DNA of 64,000 nt from Ereboglobus sp. PH5-10 (GCF_029504735.1 NZ_JAQFIP010000007.1:107125-171124), one strand, 5' to 3'. Shown: positions 15,358 through 25,202, counted from the stretch's first letter. The notes: generated by a model not told the origin, from the sequence alone. A program made the numbers and translations.

Positions 15358-17244
15358 ATGCAAATCCCCCCGCTTCGTCTGCTTGCGTCTAAATTGTCGC
15401 TGCTGTTGTTTGTTTTCTTGCTCGCTCCGTTTGCTCCCGGTGCCGGCGATGACGCCGCGCGCATCGAGCAACTTCGCGTCGAGATCGCGCGCCACGACGA
15501 CCTTTATTACAAAGCCGCGGCGCCGGAAATTTCCGATACCGAATACGACGCGCTCAAACGCGAGCTGCGCGAACTTGAGGCCGCCAATCCCGGGCTCGCC
15601 TCCAGGCAATCGCCCACGCGCCGTGTCGCAGGCGACGGGCACGACAATTTTTTCAAACGCCGCTCGCACATCGCGCCCATGCTCAGCCTTGAAAACACCT
15701 ATGATGAGAACGCCGTTCGCGCCTTCGACCGGAAAATCCGCAAGCAGCTCGCGTCCCCGCCCGCCGCGGTCGCCACGCTTCAATATGTCGTCGAACCAAA
15801 AATCGACGGCGCGGGCATCAACATCGTTTATGAAAACGGAAAACTAACCCAGGTAATCACGCGCGGCGACGGCGCGGAAGGGGACAACATCGTCGCCAAT
15901 GTGCGGGCCGCCCGCGCGTTGCCCGAGCAGCTCGTTGACGACGGCAACGGTCTGCCCTCATTCATCGAAATACGCGGCGAAATCCACATGCCGCTCGCCG
16001 ATTTCAACCGCATCAACGCGCAACGCGCCGCCGAGGGCCGCCCGCTTTATGCCAACGCACGCAATCTCGCCGCCGGAAGCATGAAGCTGCACGATCCCGC
16101 CGAGGTGGCGCGACGCGGTTTGCGTGTTTTTGTCTTTGGCATCGGCGCGTGCGAACCCGGCACCGAGATGCGCAAGCCCATTGCCAGCCAGGGCGAATTG
16201 CACGCGCGTTTTCGCGCGTGGGGTTTGCCCGTTATGGAAAAAACATGGGTTGCCGACTCCCCCGAAAAACTTCTCGCGGCAATTAGCGAGCTTTCCGCCA
16301 TGCGTCCGCAACTCGCGTATCTGATCGACGGCGCGGTCATCAAGGTTGACAGCTTTGCGGCGCAAAACCGGCTAGGCTCGGGCGCCACCGCGCCAAATTG
16401 GGCGATCGCCTACAAATACTCGCCGCGCAGCGCCGAGACGCGCGTGCGCGCCATCACGCTCCAAGTCGGACGCACCGGCGCGATCACTCCCGTCGCGGAG
16501 CTGGAGCCCGTGATGCTCGCGGGCACAAAAATCACGCGCGCCTCGCTCCACAATCCGCGCGAAATGGTGCGCAAGGGCATCGGCGTTGGCGACATTGTGG
16601 TGATCGAGAAGGCGGGCGAAATCATCCCCGAGGTTGTGCGCGTGAAACCCGAGGCGCGCTCGCCGGAGAATCCTGTCGCGCCGTTTTCGTTTCCAAAAAA
16701 TTGCCCCGAATGCGGCACGCCTCTTGTCGGTTCGGGCGACGCCGGTGATGAAATTGCGAACCGCTGTCCCAACACACAGTGCACCGGGCAGGTGAAGCGC
16801 CGCATTGCGCATTTCGCGTCCAAGCAATGCGTCAACATCAGCGGACTTGGCGAGGCGACGATTGGGAAACTTGTGGACGGCGGTCTCGTGCGCGACGCCG
16901 CCGACCTTTACGAATTGGAGGCGGCGCAAATCGCAAAAATAATCAGAAGCGAAAAAACCGCCGCGCGTTTGCACGCATCCATCGCCGCCAGCCGCCGCGC
17001 GGATTTGTGGCGCGTGATTGCCGGGCTCGGCATTCCCGACGCGGGCGCGGCAACGGCAAGGGCGCTCGTCAAAAAATACAATTCACTCGAGGCATTCATC
17101 GCGGCGGACGAGGCCTCGCTTGTTGCGATTTCCGGCGTCAATAAAAAGTCGGCCGCCAGCATCGCCGCATGGCTTGCCGACCCGGCCAACCGCGCGCTTG
17201 TCGAGCGACTCGACAAGCACGGACTCGGTTTGCGCAAACGGTAG
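15358..17244 (+). CDS. LigB-like NAD+-dependent DNA ligase with signal peptide
   Basis: The enzyme should seal nicks using NAD+. From the ATG at 15358 it is 628 aa. A hydrophobic leader (LASKLSLLLFVFLLAPFAPG) precedes the NAD-binding Ia domain (YYKAAAPEISDTEYDALKRE). The adenylation motif is EPKIDGAG, with catalytic Lys148, followed by TRGDGAEGDNIVANV. The OB part (AIAYKYSPRSAETRVRAIT) and a four-Cys zinc site (Cys449, 452, 470, 475) are intact. Helix-hairpin-helix repeats follow. The protein stops at LDKHGLGLRKR without a BRCT domain. Leader plus missing BRCT matches the LigB branch rather than housekeeping LigA. Export is possible but unproven. Confidence 0.85.
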   Translation: MQIPPLRLLASKLSLLLFVFLLAPFAPGAGDDAARIEQLRVEIARHDDLYYKAAAPEISDTEYDALKRELRELEAANPGLASRQSPTRRVAGDGHDNFFKRRSHIAPMLSLENTYDENAVRAFDRKIRKQLASPPAAVATLQYVVEPKIDGAGINIVYENGKLTQVITRGDGAEGDNIVANVRAARALPEQLVDDGNGLPSFIEIRGEIHMPLADFNRINAQRAAEGRPLYANARNLAAGSMKLHDPAEVARRGLRVFVFGIGACEPGTEMRKPIASQGELHARFRAWGLPVMEKTWVADSPEKLLAAISELSAMRPQLAYLIDGAVIKVDSFAAQNRLGSGATAPNWAIAYKYSPRSAETRVRAITLQVGRTGAITPVAELEPVMLAGTKITRASLHNPREMVRKGIGVGDIVVIEKAGEIIPEVVRVKPEARSPENPVAPFSFPKNCPECGTPLVGSGDAGDEIANRCPNTQCTGQVKRRIAHFASKQCVNISGLGEATIGKLVDGGLVRDAADLYELEAAQIAKIIRSEKTAARLHASIAASRRADLWRVIAGLGIPDAGAATARALVKKYNSLEAFIAADEASLVAISGVNKKSAASIAAWLADPANRALVERLDKHGLGLRKR

Positions 17245-17264
17245 GGCGGTTTCGCCGAAAGGTG

Positions 17265-17334
17265 GCGCGGACTGGCACGCCTGCCTCGGAAAAAAATTGC
17301 ACGATTGACGGAAGCCAGACTTGGCAGTCCGCGC
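17265..17334. repeat. Intergenic inverted-repeat element
   Basis: Arms gcgcggactggca (17265-17277) and tggcagtccgcgc (17322-17334) are nearly perfect inverted repeats, 44 bp apart, between the convergent ligase and ppk genes. It may act as a bidirectional hairpin or be a dispersed element. Confidence 0.55.
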
Positions 17335-17366
17335 TACGTTACAGCTTGTTTGCCATCCGGTTTTTC

Positions 17367-19640
17367 CTACGCACTCCGGCTTGGAGCGGTGCCGGCGGCG
17401 CGAGCAATCGCATCCGCCATGAACTTTTCCTGCGCGGAAACGAGCGCGGCGTTTGGCGCGTGCGCGACTGGCGTGTAGTTTCCGTTTGAGCGCAACTCGC
17501 GCGCATTTTCGTTGTCGGCCATCTCGGTCGGGAAAAAGCGGCTGGTTATCCATTCGCGAATCGCGGGCGCGTCGATCGGATAAAGCACCTCGACGCGGCG
17601 GAAAAAGTTGCGCGGCATCCAGTCGGCGCTGCCGGCGTAGATGAGCGGCGCGGAATCGATGTCGCCGCCGTTGTTGTTCTCGAAATAAAACACGCGGGCG
17701 TGCTCGAGGAAGCGGCCCACGATGCTGCGCACGCGGATGTTTTCGCTGCGTCCGCGGATGCCGGGCACGAGGCAGCAGATGCCGCGCACGATGAGGTCGA
17801 TCTTCACGCCCGCGCGCGAGGCGGTGTAGAGGTTGTCGATCGTCTCCTGGTCAACGAGCGAGTTCATCTTGGCCATGATGCGCGCGGGGCGGCCGGCGGC
17901 GGCGTTGGCCGCTTCCCGGAGAATGAGTTCCTGCATGCGCTCGTGCATTCCGAAGGGCGCGACGATCAGCCGGTCAAACGCGGGCGAGCGGCTGAAGCCG
18001 GTGAGCGTGTTGAACAGGTTGGCGGCGTCCGCGGTGATGGTTTCGCGCGCGGTGAAAAGGCTGAGGTCGGTGTAGAGGCGCGCGGTGTTCGGGTTGTAAT
18101 TGCCGGTGCCGAGGTGGACGTAGCGGCGGAGCGCGTCGCCCTCGCGCCGGACGACGAGCGAGCATTTGCAATGCGTCTTGTGCCCGACCAGGCCATACAC
18201 GACGTGCACGCCGGCGTCCTCGAGCTGGCGCGCCCAGTGGATGTTGTTGGCCTCGTCGAAGCGCGCCTTGAGCTCGACGAGCGCGGCGACTTGCTTGCCG
18301 TTGCGCGAGGCCTCGATGAGCGCGCGCACAATGGGCGAGTCGCCGCTGGTGCGATACAGGGTTTGCTTGATGGCGAACACCTGCGGATCGCGCGCGGCAT
18401 ACGAGACAAAGTCGACGACCGGCGCGAAGCTGTCATACGGATGATGCAGCATCACGTCCTGCTCGCGCAGGATTTCGAAAATGTTTTTGCTGTCGGCGTG
18501 ATTGGCCCTTGTGTTTCCGGCGGCGGGGATGTCCGGGTTTGCGAGCGCGAGCGGCGAGCAATTCACCGGTGTGAAGGAGGGATACTTGAGCTCGGGCCTG
18601 TCGATGGCGGTGAGGCTCATCAGGCGGAAAAGGTTGAGCGGGCCGCGCAGGCGGAAAACGTATTCGGGCGCGATTTTCAGGTGCGAGCAAAGGGTGCGGT
18701 AGATGAAGCCGGGCGCGTGGTCCTCGATCTCAAGGCGCACGGCGGCGCCTCGCCGCAGGTTGCGGAGTTGCTCCTCGATGTGCTTGAGCAGGTTGTCCGA
18801 CTCCTCGTCGTCGATGTAGAGGTCGCTGTTGCGCGTGACGCGAAAGGCGCATGTGTCGCTGATTTCGTAACCGGGGAAAAACGAGGACGCGCACAGTTTG
18901 ATGATTTCGCTCAGGAAAATGTAATTCGGCGACTCATCGTCGGCGAGCGTGATGGGCACGAGCCTGGGCAGAATACGCGGCACGGGAAGGATTGCGATGC
19001 GCGGTTCGTTGTCGTCGGACTCCCCGCCGCTGGATTCCCCGGCGAGCGTGACGAGGACGTTGAGCGTCTTGTTGCCGAGCTGCGGAAATGGATGCGCCTG
19101 GTCGATGGCGAGCGGCGTGACAACGGGCAAAACCTGCTCGTAGAAATACGCCTGTATCCACGCGAGCTCGGCGGGGCGTAGGTCGCGCGCGGTTTTTATG
19201 ACGATGCCGTTTTTTGCGAGCGCGGGGACGAGTTCGCGGCGCCAGCAGCGGTATTGGTCCTCGACGAGCGCGGCCACGAGCGCGTGGATGCGGCGCAACT
19301 GCTCCTTCGGCGAAAGGCCGTCGGCCGTCGGCTCGGTGATGCCGGACTCGACTTGCTGGATGAGGCCGGAGACGCGAATCTCAAAAAACTCGTCGAGGTT
19401 GGAGCTGACGATGGCGAGAAACTTCACTCGTTCGAGAAGCGGGTTTTTTGCGTTGCGCGCCTGGTCGAGCACGCGGCGGTTGAAGGCGAGCCATGAGAGC
19501 TCGCGGTTGAAATACGCGCCGCGCCGGGTCGTGCGTTTGCGCCCGGTCGATTTGCGCTTGCGGCGCTTGGACGCGGCGGCCCCCGCGGCGGACTGGCCCG
19601 TCGCGCGCGAAGAGTTTTTGCGTTGTGCGTTTGTCTGCAT
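17367..19640 (-). CDS. ppk: Polyphosphate kinase 1
   Basis: The enzyme reversibly polymerises the gamma-phosphate of ATP into polyphosphate and is membrane-associated in other bacteria. The ATG at 19640 gives 757 aa: a 45-residue Lys/Arg-rich tail, then [19 protein letters not shown] and [20 protein letters not shown] of the N domain. The catalytic half has [40 protein letters not shown] and the phospho-histidine region [37 protein letters not shown] follows. An upstream start at 19790 is not protein-like. Length and motifs are normal apart from the basic extension. Confidence 0.95.
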   Translation of the reverse strand: MQTNAQRKNSSRATGQSAAGAAASKRRKRKSTGRKRTTRRGAYFNRELSWLAFNRRVLDQARNAKNPLLERVKFLAIVSSNLDEFFEIRVSGLIQQVESGITEPTADGLSPKEQLRRIHALVAALVEDQYRCWRRELVPALAKNGIVIKTARDLRPAELAWIQAYFYEQVLPVVTPLAIDQAHPFPQLGNKTLNVLVTLAGESSGGESDDNEPRIAILPVPRILPRLVPITLADDESPNYIFLSEIIKLCASSFFPGYEISDTCAFRVTRNSDLYIDDEESDNLLKHIEEQLRNLRRGAAVRLEIEDHAPGFIYRTLCSHLKIAPEYVFRLRGPLNLFRLMSLTAIDRPELKYPSFTPVNCSPLALANPDIPAAGNTRANHADSKNIFEILREQDVMLHHPYDSFAPVVDFVSYAARDPQVFAIKQTLYRTSGDSPIVRALIEASRNGKQVAALVELKARFDEANNIHWARQLEDAGVHVVYGLVGHKTHCKCSLVVRREGDALRRYVHLGTGNYNPNTARLYTDLSLFTARETITADAANLFNTLTGFSRSPAFDRLIVAPFGMHERMQELILREAANAAAGRPARIMAKMNSLVDQETIDNLYTASRAGVKIDLIVRGICCLVPGIRGRSENIRVRSIVGRFLEHARVFYFENNNGGDIDSAPLIYAGSADWMPRNFFRRVEVLYPIDAPAIREWITSRFFPTEMADNENARELRSNGNYTPVAHAPNAALVSAQEKFMADAIARAAGTAPSRSA

Positions 19641-19786
19641 TCCGGCGTCTGGTGAAGTTAAGTGAACTTGAGGCGGCAGGTTAGTGATCGCGCGCGCCCA
19701 ATCCACACAAAACAAACCGCGCGCGCGAATCGTGCGCTGTCGCACAGACATGCAAACACCGCAAAAGTGCGCATTGTTCATGCGCG

Positions 19787-19822
19787 GCAAAAAAACACCG
19801 CCGACTTGCGGTCGGCGGTGTT
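19787..19822 (-). terminator. Terminator of the helix-hairpin-helix gene
   Basis: A perfect 12-bp stem (aacaccgccgac at 19794-19805, gtcggcggtgtt at 19811-19822) closes a 5-nt loop. On the minus strand it runs into a T tract (complement of 19789-19795). Confidence 0.85.
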
Positions 19823-19853
19823 GAAAATCTGACGGATGAATTTAAAGATTTAT

Positions 19854-20219
19854 CTAATTCGCCTTATTCTTTTTATCCCCCTTCGGCGCCTTGCCGCCTT
19901 TCTTTTCCTGCCTGGCGACGATCCGGTCCTTGATCGACTCGTAGGCTTCACTGGTGATGATGTTTTTGCTCTTGAGCTGGGTCTTGTTGCCGTAGGGACG
20001 GCCTGCGATGATTTTGTTCGCGGTGGCGACATCGATTCCGGGTAGCGAGGCGAGTTGTTCGGCGGAGGCGCGGTTGATGTCGATTTTGGCGGGGCCCTTG
20101 GCCTTGCCGGATTTCTTTTCGGTTTTTACGGGCGCGGCATCTTGCGCATTGACCACGACCGGCGTGGCAACCAGGGCGAATACAAAGCAGAGCGAGGCGA
20201 GTTTGATGAGGAGTTTCAT
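19854..20219 (-). CDS. Exported helix-hairpin-helix protein
   Basis: The ATG at 20219 gives 121 aa. The signal peptide is MKLLIKLASLCFVFALVATP followed by VVVNAQDA, so it should be exported. The mature part has a basic linker, then the ComEA-like helix-hairpin-helix IDINRASAEQLASLPGIDVA, then TANKIIAGRPYGNKTQLKSK and a Lys-rich tail. Such domains bind DNA without sequence preference. No other competence genes are visible here. A role at the cell surface with DNA is inference. Confidence 0.8.
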   Translation of the reverse strand: MKLLIKLASLCFVFALVATPVVVNAQDAAPVKTEKKSGKAKGPAKIDINRASAEQLASLPGIDVATANKIIAGRPYGNKTQLKSKNIITSEAYESIKDRIVARQEKKGGKAPKGDKKNKAN

Positions 20220-20278
20220 GGTGGGTAATGGGTTGATTGAAGCACGGGTATTATTGCCACAGATGCTGTGCGTTTGAA

Positions 20279-20317
20279 AGCAAATTAAGCGCCGCCCGAA
20301 AAACGGCGCTCCATTTG
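20279..20317. other. Stem-loop in divergent intergenic region
   Basis: Inner arms agcgccg/cggcgct are flanked by gcaaatt/ccatttgc, making an extended hairpin. It lies between the start of the helix-hairpin-helix gene (20219) and the sigma factor (20438). The role is unknown. Confidence 0.4.
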
Positions 20318-20437
20318 CCAAAAAATGCCGCCGATGAATTGTGTGAGATATCTGCAACGCGCGCGTGTTTTTTGACAGTGTAGCGCAAAAAACTTGTTCG
20401 GTTTTGCTAAGCTTTGGGATTATATGGGCAAAAGAAC

Positions 20438-22003
20438 ATGCCGACTGATGCTGAACTTCTTTGTGCGTATGCCGGAAAACATTCCGAGGCGGCTTTTACC
20501 GAATTGGTGGAGCGGCGCGTCGGCTTTGTTTATAACGCGGCGCTGCGCCAGCTGGCGGGCGATGCGCACATGGCGCATGATGTGACGCAAATCGTATTTT
20601 CGCTTGTCGCCAGAAAGGCGGCGGCGCTTGCGCGTCACGAGTGTTTGTCCGGCTGGCTTTACACGACGACAACGCATGTGGCCCGGCGCGCACTGCGCGA
20701 TGCGCGAAACCGGCAAAAACGCGAACAGGAGGCGGTTATCATGAGCGAGATTCAAAAAAGCGAGCCGACCATGCCGGAGGCTGAGTTTGCGAAGTTGCGT
20801 CCACTGCTCGACGATGCGCTCGGCGCCTTGCGGGACGGCGAGCGCGAGGCGGTATTGCTGCGTTTTTTCGACAAATGCAGTTTTGGCGAAATCGGCGCAA
20901 AACTGAAAATGTCGGAAGACGCCGCGCGGATGCGCGTGACGAGGGCGGTCGAAAAAATGCGCACTGTGTTTGCGAAGCGTGGCGTGACATCCTCGGCCGT
21001 GGCGGTGGGAATGTTGATGACGGCGGAGGCGGCGGCGAGCGCGCCTGCGGGGCTTGCCGCGACGGTATCGGCTGGATCACTGGTCTCGGCGGGCGGGACG
21101 CTGGCGGCAATCGCGGGTGCCGGCGGCATTATGGCTTTTATGGGTTCCACAAAAATAACAATGGCTGCCTTGGCTGCGCTGTGCATCGCGGCTGGCATGA
21201 CGTTTTACGGGACGCAACAGGAGCGCGCGGCTGAGGCGAGACTGATGCAGGCAAAAGACGAAAACAGCAAATTGACCGGGCAATTGGCCGCCGCCGAACG
21301 AAAGGCGAATATCCAAAGACAACGCACGACCTCCGGCGGCCGCGCGCCGATGGGGAGATCGGCTGAAGAAACCGAGGCTGCGCGTCTCGCTGGGGAAAAA
21401 CTTTTGGCCGAGCATCCGGAGATCAGGGACAAATTAAAAATGCTCGGAGTTTCCTCAAGTTTTATCAAAGCACATCGTGTGGCGGATGAATTGGAATTGT
21501 CCGCAGAGCAGCGCGCAGCGCTGATTGACGCCTGCGCCACCAATTGGAGCATGTCGATGCGTGATGTGCCGGGATACGGAGCGGTTACGCTTGGGGGCAG
21601 AAAACCTGGCGATTCGGGGCATTCACGGAAAGAACAGGATGACAGAATTCGCGATTTGTTGGGGGACGATGGATTTGAGAAATACAAGGCGGCGGAGGAG
21701 CGGCATTCCAAATATGCGAGGTATTCGCGCACGATGGCGTCGGCGCTTTATTTTACCGAGACGCCTTTGGCGGCGGAACAGGCACGGGCGCTGGAGCGGG
21801 TTTGCGCCGACCTGCGGGAAGCGCAGGGCGGCCCCGTTGACAAGGCGGTTTGGTGGGACGCATTGGAGGCGCGGTCGCAGGCGTTTTTGTCAGAAACGCA
21901 GATGATCACTTTGCGTAAAATGAAGGAACGCCTTCAGTCGAATTATGAGGGGCAGTTGCGGCAGGAAGAGCAATCGAAACGGCGGAAGAATCGAATAAAA
22001 TGA
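20438..22003 (+). CDS. ECF-type sigma factor fused to a membrane anchor and C-terminal domain
   Basis: The ATG at 20438 gives 521 aa starting MPTDAELLCAYAGKHSEAAF. Residues up to about 175 are a sigma-70 family factor. Region 2 reads AALRQLAGDAHMAHDVTQIV then SGWLYTTTTHVARRALRD. Region 4 reads REAVLLRFFDKCSFGEIGAK then LKMSEDAARMRVTRAVEKMR. An Ala/Gly-rich stretch and a membrane helix (AALAALCIAAGMTFYG, about 230-247) follow, then 270 residues rich in charged helices. The last codons overlap the next gene (ATGA). A membrane-tethered sigma factor suggests control by envelope signals or proteolysis. The C-terminal domain is not recognised. Confidence 0.82.
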   Translation: MPTDAELLCAYAGKHSEAAFTELVERRVGFVYNAALRQLAGDAHMAHDVTQIVFSLVARKAAALARHECLSGWLYTTTTHVARRALRDARNRQKREQEAVIMSEIQKSEPTMPEAEFAKLRPLLDDALGALRDGEREAVLLRFFDKCSFGEIGAKLKMSEDAARMRVTRAVEKMRTVFAKRGVTSSAVAVGMLMTAEAAASAPAGLAATVSAGSLVSAGGTLAAIAGAGGIMAFMGSTKITMAALAALCIAAGMTFYGTQQERAAEARLMQAKDENSKLTGQLAAAERKANIQRQRTTSGGRAPMGRSAEETEAARLAGEKLLAEHPEIRDKLKMLGVSSSFIKAHRVADELELSAEQRAALIDACATNWSMSMRDVPGYGAVTLGGRKPGDSGHSRKEQDDRIRDLLGDDGFEKYKAAEERHSKYARYSRTMASALYFTETPLAAEQARALERVCADLREAQGGPVDKAVWWDALEARSQAFLSETQMITLRKMKERLQSNYEGQLRQEEQSKRRKNRIK

Positions 22004-22926
22004 AAAGACGCGCCCAAATAAGAAACGCCGTGCTCGTGGTATTCGCGGTTGTCGCGATTGCCGTCGCGGGTGTGTGGACGAAACGCGCGCTGACCGCTAG
22101 GTTTGCGCATAACGCGGCGAGCAAGGATTTGGATTCAAAGAATCTCGTGCTCCTTGAGCAGATTCGCCAAGCCGAGGCCGTGCAGCCAGCGGCCGCTTCA
22201 GATGCGAAATCGGCGCAAGCGGATGAGGCGCGCAAAGCCCGGGAAGAACGGGGTCGGAAATTGTTCGAGAGTCTCCACACGCGGGCGAAAACCCTCAACG
22301 AACGGCTGGAAAACGACAGGGCGTTCGCAGTCAATTATTACGCGGAAAAACGCGCGAATGTTGATCTCAACTACGGGCCGTTTCTTTACTGCATTCGGGC
22401 GACCGCCGCGCAGCGCGATGCGATTGCCGAGGCTTTGTTTGCGCGCGACATGCGCCTTGATTTGCTGGACGGACGCGTGCGCGCCGGCGAGTCGCCGCGT
22501 GACGACTTGGCCTCACGGAATGCAAGGGAGAATGCCAGCAATGAATTGCGCGAAAACATTGCGACGATTGCCGGCGATGACGCGGCGCAAGCATTTGATC
22601 GCTACGAGCGTGCGCGGCCGGCATGGTATTTTGTGAACCAGCTTGCGACGGAGCTGGCCTTCACAACGTCACCCTTGGATTTGAGCCAGGCCGTGAGTTT
22701 GGCGTCGGCGATTGCAGGGGGTAGCGAACCGTATCAAAACGGCGGCAAGATGTTTAATCGCAAAATTGACTGGGATCGTGTGGATGCGAAAGCGCGGACA
22801 TTTTTGGACGACACCCAATTCGAATTTTTTTCCAAGGCGCAGCTCACGGCGCCCGGCGGCGTGATGAGGCAGAGTGACGAGATGCGCCAGGCAATCGACA
22901 GACTGCGCCGACAAGGCGAAGAATAA
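22000..22926 (+). CDS. Membrane-anchored partner of the sigma factor
   Basis: This 308-aa protein starts inside the sigma-factor stop (4-nt ATGA overlap), so the two are translated together. One N-terminal TM segment (AVLVVFAVVAIAVAGVWTKR) is followed by a long charged helical region. It shares style with the C-terminal half of the sigma factor (RKLFESLHTRAKTLNERLEN; FLDDTQFEFFSKAQ against FLSETQMITLRKM). It could be an anti-sigma or sensor subunit. That role rests only on position and topology. Confidence 0.7.
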   Translation: MKRRAQIRNAVLVVFAVVAIAVAGVWTKRALTARFAHNAASKDLDSKNLVLLEQIRQAEAVQPAAASDAKSAQADEARKAREERGRKLFESLHTRAKTLNERLENDRAFAVNYYAEKRANVDLNYGPFLYCIRATAAQRDAIAEALFARDMRLDLLDGRVRAGESPRDDLASRNARENASNELRENIATIAGDDAAQAFDRYERARPAWYFVNQLATELAFTTSPLDLSQAVSLASAIAGGSEPYQNGGKMFNRKIDWDRVDAKARTFLDDTQFEFFSKAQLTAPGGVMRQSDEMRQAIDRLRRQGEE

Positions 22927-22990
22927 AAAAACGCGAACCGTTGCGGGTTCGTGTTTGGGAAAGAGCAGGGGGCCGAGCTGATGCTCGGCG
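22923..22990 (-). terminator. Terminator of the ABC operon, copy A of a duplicated block
   Basis: Stem acgcgaacc/gggttcgtgt around gttgc, with a T run on the minus strand. A second small hairpin (gccgag/ctcggc) follows. The whole block recurs at 25444-25510 with only about five differences. It begins at the stop codon of the convergent gene. Confidence 0.7.
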
Positions 22991-23111
22991 TTCCCGGGTT
23001 GTTTCGCCGCGTCGTCGGAGGCACCGATGCGAATCGCCTTCACGTAAATCCCTAAGTCGGAAGTCGAGGAAATCAACCGTTTGCTGAAGGGGCGTTTCCG
23101 GCGAAAAAAAT

Positions 23112-23837
23112 TCACCCACGAGAATTACTTGGCCAAGATTGCCAGATTCCGATTAGTGTTAATCCAAGCAATATAGCGAGGCCGATTGTGGCGAGCCTGT
23201 TTCGGTGTTTGTATTGGTTGTATATTATCGCGACCATTCCCGCTGTCGCCACAGCCGCGAGCAACCATTTGAGCAAGTCGCTATATTGCAGCCGGGACAT
23301 ACTGGACAGCGCGGTTTGTCTCGGCGCGAGCGCTGATAATAATGTGACGCCGAAGCCCGTGAGGAATAAACTAACAATATACTGCAACGTGTTGCGGGTT
23401 AGGGAGGCGACCAGCATCAGCGCGAGGGCAATCACAAGCAGCTGAGGGAAAAGCAAAACAATTGCCTGCGCATTTTTTGCATCATGAAACCACCCGTTCC
23501 CCACAAATCCGCATATTTTTGCCATCGATAGCGACAAAATTGGGGCGATTGCGCAGAACAGGACAACTACTATAAATTTTGATAAAAACAACTGTGCCCC
23601 GGACACCGGTCGGGTCATCCAAAATTCCGATGTGCCGGACGGAGGCGCGTCGTGAACGATGAGTGACACAAAACTCACCCACATCACCCATGTCAGGGAT
23701 CCCAAGAACACCATGTGCATCCCCGCGCCATCTAGAAAATTGTGTGCAAAATATATAAATGCCGCCACCATCCACAACAGGATCAACAAGGCAAACCGGC
23801 GCAGGTCCCTATAAACAAAAGCTCGAATGACATTCAT
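23112..23837 (-). CDS. ABC-2 type transporter permease
   Basis: The ATG at 23837 overlaps the stop of the ATPase gene by 4 nt and gives 241 aa starting MNVIRAFVYRDLRRFALLIL. About six hydrophobic segments are visible, among them LWMVAAFIYFAHNF, VMWVSFVSLIV, KFIVVVLFCAIAPILSL, LLFPQLLVIALALMLVA and LAILLGLTLIGIWQSW. The pattern fits an ABC-2 permease working as a dimer with the upstream ATPase. The substrate is unknown. Third gene of the GntR-ATPase-permease operon. Confidence 0.82.
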   Translation of the reverse strand: MNVIRAFVYRDLRRFALLILLWMVAAFIYFAHNFLDGAGMHMVFLGSLTWVMWVSFVSLIVHDAPPSGTSEFWMTRPVSGAQLFLSKFIVVVLFCAIAPILSLSMAKICGFVGNGWFHDAKNAQAIVLLFPQLLVIALALMLVASLTRNTLQYIVSLFLTGFGVTLLSALAPRQTALSSMSRLQYSDLLKWLLAAVATAGMVAIIYNQYKHRNRLATIGLAILLGLTLIGIWQSWPSNSRG

Positions 23838-24739
23838 AATGTTTTGGTTCCTTTCCTTGAGGCGGCGTTTTTTACCACCACCATATAAATTTCCTTCAAT
23901 GACATGGGTTGCAGTATGAAAGAGCCCGATGGCCACGCAGTGCGATAGTCGGACTCCGTTTGCGGCGAGAAATCAGTTTCGATCCACCGAGCCTGCGTTC
24001 TGACGTGCTCGAATCCGATGCATGTGCGCGGTAGATCAGAAGGTGCTCCGGTGAAGGTTGACGCTTCCACGCGTCGGAATCTCGATCTTAGCGAATCCAC
24101 CCGCTCGTTTATCAACAGCGCGCCCGATTCTATAATTACTGCCGTTTCAACAAGCCGTTCCACGTCGTCAATATCGTGCGACGAAACGAGTAGCGCCCAT
24201 TCGCCTGTGCCGGCGAGTTCGAGGATACCGTGCGTGAGCTCGTCGCGCACTACGGGATCGAGTCCGCTGAAAGGCTCGTCGAGCACGATCAGCTTGGGCC
24301 GGTAGGCGAGCGAGGAGAGCAGCATCGCCTTCATGCGCATGCCGCGCGAGAGGTGCGCGAGCTTGCGCTCCGGCGGCAGTTCGAAGCGCGCGAGCAGGCG
24401 GGTTTCAAGATCAACGTCCCACTTCGGGTAAAGTTTGCGGCAGAAATCAAGAAGACCGCGCACGGTCATTCCGGCGGGGAGCTTTTGGTTTTCGGAAACA
24501 TAACCGATTTGCTGAAACTCCGCCGGACTGAGTTTGCGCGAGTCCGTGCCGAGCACGGTGGCGCTGCCTCTGGACGGGCGCAGCAGGTTCATGAGTATTT
24601 TGAGCGTGGTTGTCTTGCCCGCGCCGTTCGGGCCGAGAAGCGCGCACGCGTCGCTTGGAGAAACGGAGAACGTGAGCGAGCGCACCGCCTCCGTTTTGCC
24701 GTAGTTATGGGACAGGTTATGGGTTTCGATTATATTCAT
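23834..24739 (-). CDS. ABC transporter ATP-binding protein
   Basis: The 301-aa cytoplasmic ATPase powers the permease encoded next. Walker A is LLGPNGAGKTTTLKIL (about residues 34-49), the signature is AHLSRGMRMKAM and Walker B is LIVLDEPFSGLDP. The switch His is in VSSHDIDDVERL. The C-terminal 80 residues (RFRRVEASTFTGAPSDLP) form the accessory domain typical of YtrB/CcmA-type exporters. It is preceded by a GntR gene (20-bp gap) and overlaps the permease by 4 nt. Confidence 0.93.
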   Translation of the reverse strand: MNIIETHNLSHNYGKTEAVRSLTFSVSPSDACALLGPNGAGKTTTLKILMNLLRPSRGSATVLGTDSRKLSPAEFQQIGYVSENQKLPAGMTVRGLLDFCRKLYPKWDVDLETRLLARFELPPERKLAHLSRGMRMKAMLLSSLAYRPKLIVLDEPFSGLDPVVRDELTHGILELAGTGEWALLVSSHDIDDVERLVETAVIIESGALLINERVDSLRSRFRRVEASTFTGAPSDLPRTCIGFEHVRTQARWIETDFSPQTESDYRTAWPSGSFILQPMSLKEIYMVVVKNAASRKGTKTL

Positions 24740-24758
24740 GTGGAGGGGGATTATGGGA

Positions 24759-25142
24759 TCACGCGCCGCCGATTTTTTTCCAGTGCTTGTCGATGGCGGC
24801 CTTCAACTCGGCGGATGTGATGCCGAGAGCCGAGGCCTCGACGACGAGGCGCTCGATCTCGGCGTTGAGAAATGCCGTCTTTTCCCGGCGGCTGCCGCCG
24901 GGCTGCGCGGCGACTGTGGTTCCGACGGCGGGCGTCGCGATGAGTGTGCCCTCGGAGACGAGCGCGGCGACGATTTTGTGCGCGGTGTTCGGGTTTATTT
25001 TGAGCTCCATGCTCAGCTGCCTGACCGACGGGAACGGATCGCCCGCAGCGAGCCGGCCGGTGGCAACGGCCTTTTTTACCGCGAACACAACTTGTTCCGC
25101 GATGGGCAGGCCGGGTTTGATTTCCACGGGGAAGGGGAGCAT
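24759..25142 (-). CDS. GntR-family regulator, YtrA type
   Basis: The ATG at 25142 gives 127 aa. The N-terminal winged helix is clear: IAEQVVFAVKKAVATGRLAA, GDPFPSVRQLSMELKINPNT and AHKIVAALVSEGTLIATPAV. The short helical C-terminus (LNAEIERLVVEASALGITSA) without a ligand domain is the YtrA pattern, where the regulator represses an ABC exporter operon. A 27-bp palindrome lies 34 bp upstream. Confidence 0.9.
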   Translation of the reverse strand: MLPFPVEIKPGLPIAEQVVFAVKKAVATGRLAAGDPFPSVRQLSMELKINPNTAHKIVAALVSEGTLIATPAVGTTVAAQPGGSRREKTAFLNAEIERLVVEASALGITSAELKAAIDKHWKKIGGA

Positions 25143-25175
25143 GGGATTGTTTTTTGAAAAAACGGGTTGGTTGTC

Positions 25176-25202
25176 ACCTGTTCTACTTGAAGTAGAACAG
25201 GT
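25176..25202 (-). promoter_or_regulatory. Probable GntR operator, 27-bp palindrome
   Basis: Arms acctgttctactt and aagtagaacaggt are perfect inverted repeats around a single central base. The site sits 34 bp before the GntR start and should control the whole operon by autorepression. Confidence 0.8.
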
